Origin: Bryobacteraceae bacterium
Lineage (GTDB): Bacteria; Acidobacteriota; Terriglobia; Bryobacterales; Bryobacteraceae
DNA: 7,142 nt
Reading direction: 5' to 3'
NCBI GenBank assembly: GCA_947456995.1
Contig: CANGVB010000182.1
Span: 1 to 7,142, forward strand
Both the position numbers and the translations under genes were made by a program. Of this stretch, positions 5,675-7,142 are shown in pieces. The number at the start of each line of letters is the position of its first letter. Position 1 is the stretch's first letter. The notes under the pieces are model-generated. The model was not told the DNA's origin. It did no database searches and saw only the letters and a list, made by a program, of their open reading frames with translations.

Positions 5675-6076
5675 GAACTCAAACGCGCATCAGAACTCAA
5701 GCCCGCCCGGGGCAATTCAGACTACTTTTCAGGCGAGGTCTGGATCGAACCCCTCGTCGCAACCAGCCTGATCGCCCTCAAGGGAGTACGCGTCACCTTC
5801 ACACCCGGCGCACGCACCGCCTGGCACACCCACCCCGCCGGCCAAATTCTGCACATAGTTTCAGGCCGCGGCTGGGCACAAAAAGAAGGTGAGCCCGCCA
5901 TCGCCATGTCTGCCGGCGACACCGTCATCATTGGCGCTGGAGAAAAACACTGGCATGGCGCAGCCGCCGACAGCCCCATGACTCACATCGCCGTACAACC
6001 CATCGTCGGCGGCGTCGATTCCGACTGGCTCGAACAAGTAACCGACGATCAGTTCGCCACTACCTCCGCTGCATAA
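5675..6076 (+). CDS. Small metal-binding cupin, close to manganese hydroxynitrile lyase-type cupins
   Basis: The 133-aa single-domain cupin has motif 1 reading GARTAWHTHPAGQILHIVSG and motif 2 reading GAGEKHWHGAAADSPMTHIA. Counting from the GTG at 5675, the expected metal ligands are H52, H54, Q58 and H93, with Gln replacing the usual cupin Glu. The manganese-dependent (R)-selective hydroxynitrile lyase of Granulicella tundricola, as I remember it, uses H53, H55, Q59 and H94, so the set matches with a one-residue shift. T49, H95, H105 and Q109 also fall at conserved sites. GTG 5675 gives a start (VELKRASELKPARGNSDYF) that aligns end to end with that enzyme; ATG 5642 would add 11 residues. Neither start has a strong ribosome-binding site. 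True cyanohydrin activity is not implied; relatives act in varied oxidative or detoxifying roles. The 3' end overlaps the convergent DUF2905 gene by 17 bases. Confidence 0.85.
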   Translation, partial: ELKRASELKPARGNSDYFSGEVWIEPLVATSLIALKGVRVTFTPGARTAWHTHPAGQILHIVSGRGWAQKEGEPAIAMSAGDTVIIGAGEKHWHGAAADSPMTHIAVQPIVGGVDSDWLEQVTDDQFATTSAA

Positions 6077-6260
6077 GCCAAAGCAGCAGCGACCCCACCA
6101 CACTCACCAGCAAACAAGCCCCCAGCGGGAAAAACACGGTAGTGTTCTTCCCCCGCCAGGTCAGATTGCCGGGAATCTTGTCGCCGGCCCAAACCAGTAG
6201 CCCAAGAGCCACCAGCATCAGGCCGGCCACCACCAACAATTTGCCGAATTGCGGCATCAT
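6060..6260 (-). CDS. DUF2905-family small membrane protein
   Basis: The 66-aa product has two membrane helices: about 7-25 (KLLVVAGLMLVALGLLVW) and about 43-62 (FFPLGACLLVSVVGSLLLWL). Between them is the characteristic loop GDKIPGNLTWRGKNTTVFFP, the family signature (G-x-x-PG-x-x, then a basic patch and FYFP-like entry to helix two). DUF2905 proteins are 60-75 aa and of unknown function, so the length is normal. Two adjacent ATGs (6260 and 6257) are possible starts; an AGAGAAG lies just upstream and fits the second better. The gene begins 6 bases after the thiC stop on the same strand and is probably co-transcribed with it. Its last 17 bases overlap the 3' end of the cupin gene on the other strand. 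Confidence 0.85.
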   Translation of the reverse strand: MMPQFGKLLVVAGLMLVALGLLVWAGDKIPGNLTWRGKNTTVFFPLGACLLVSVVGSLLLWLMQRR

Positions 6261-6266
6261 ACTTCT

Positions 6267-7142
<876 letters not shown>

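Overview
The window looks like chromosomal DNA from an acidobacterium, most likely of the Solibacter/Bryobacter group. Three things point there: a secreted protein ending in what I recognise as the TIGR03437 C-terminal domain, common in that group; a DUF6526-type small membrane protein; and a cupin that aligns residue for residue with the manganese hydroxynitrile lyase of Granulicella. These family names are recalled, not searched. Every gene appears intact apart from the two cut by the window edges. I see no tRNA, rRNA, CRISPR array, insertion sequence or phage gene, and no gene-free stretch above 100 bases.

Layout. Positions 1-200 (minus) hold the start of a membrane protein, probably a flippase-like/LPG-synthase transmembrane family member. 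Reading away from it, 236-3780 (plus) is a tightly packed five-gene operon: an ECF sigma factor, a zinc-finger anti-sigma factor with one membrane helix, and three membrane proteins that each carry one copy of a LiaF-like two-helix hairpin. The last of these adds a large DUF4097 beta-repeat domain. Every junction abuts or overlaps (TAG then ATG, ATGA, an 11-base overlap, GTGA). A rho-independent terminator at 3812-3844 closes the operon. It lies directly against the start codon of the next gene (3847-5190), which encodes a secreted protein with a CX4CH motif, a Reeler/choice-of-anchor-like domain and the TIGR03437 domain.

The right half contains small housekeeping or accessory genes: DUF6526 (5195-5626, minus), the cupin (5675-6076, plus), DUF2905 (6060-6260, minus) and the 3' two thirds of thiC (6267-7142, minus). 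thiC and DUF2905 lie 6 bases apart and probably share a transcript.

How the genes may work together. The sigma/anti-sigma pair with LiaF/DUF4097 membrane proteins reads as an envelope-sensing regulon: the anti-sigma factor holds the sigma factor at the membrane, and the co-made hairpin proteins either sense or remodel the envelope. A GAAC-type -35 followed by a CGTT-type -10 lies just upstream of the sigma gene and would fit autoregulation. This operon is the best candidate here for an under-described system. The function of its three membrane proteins cannot be settled from sequence alone.
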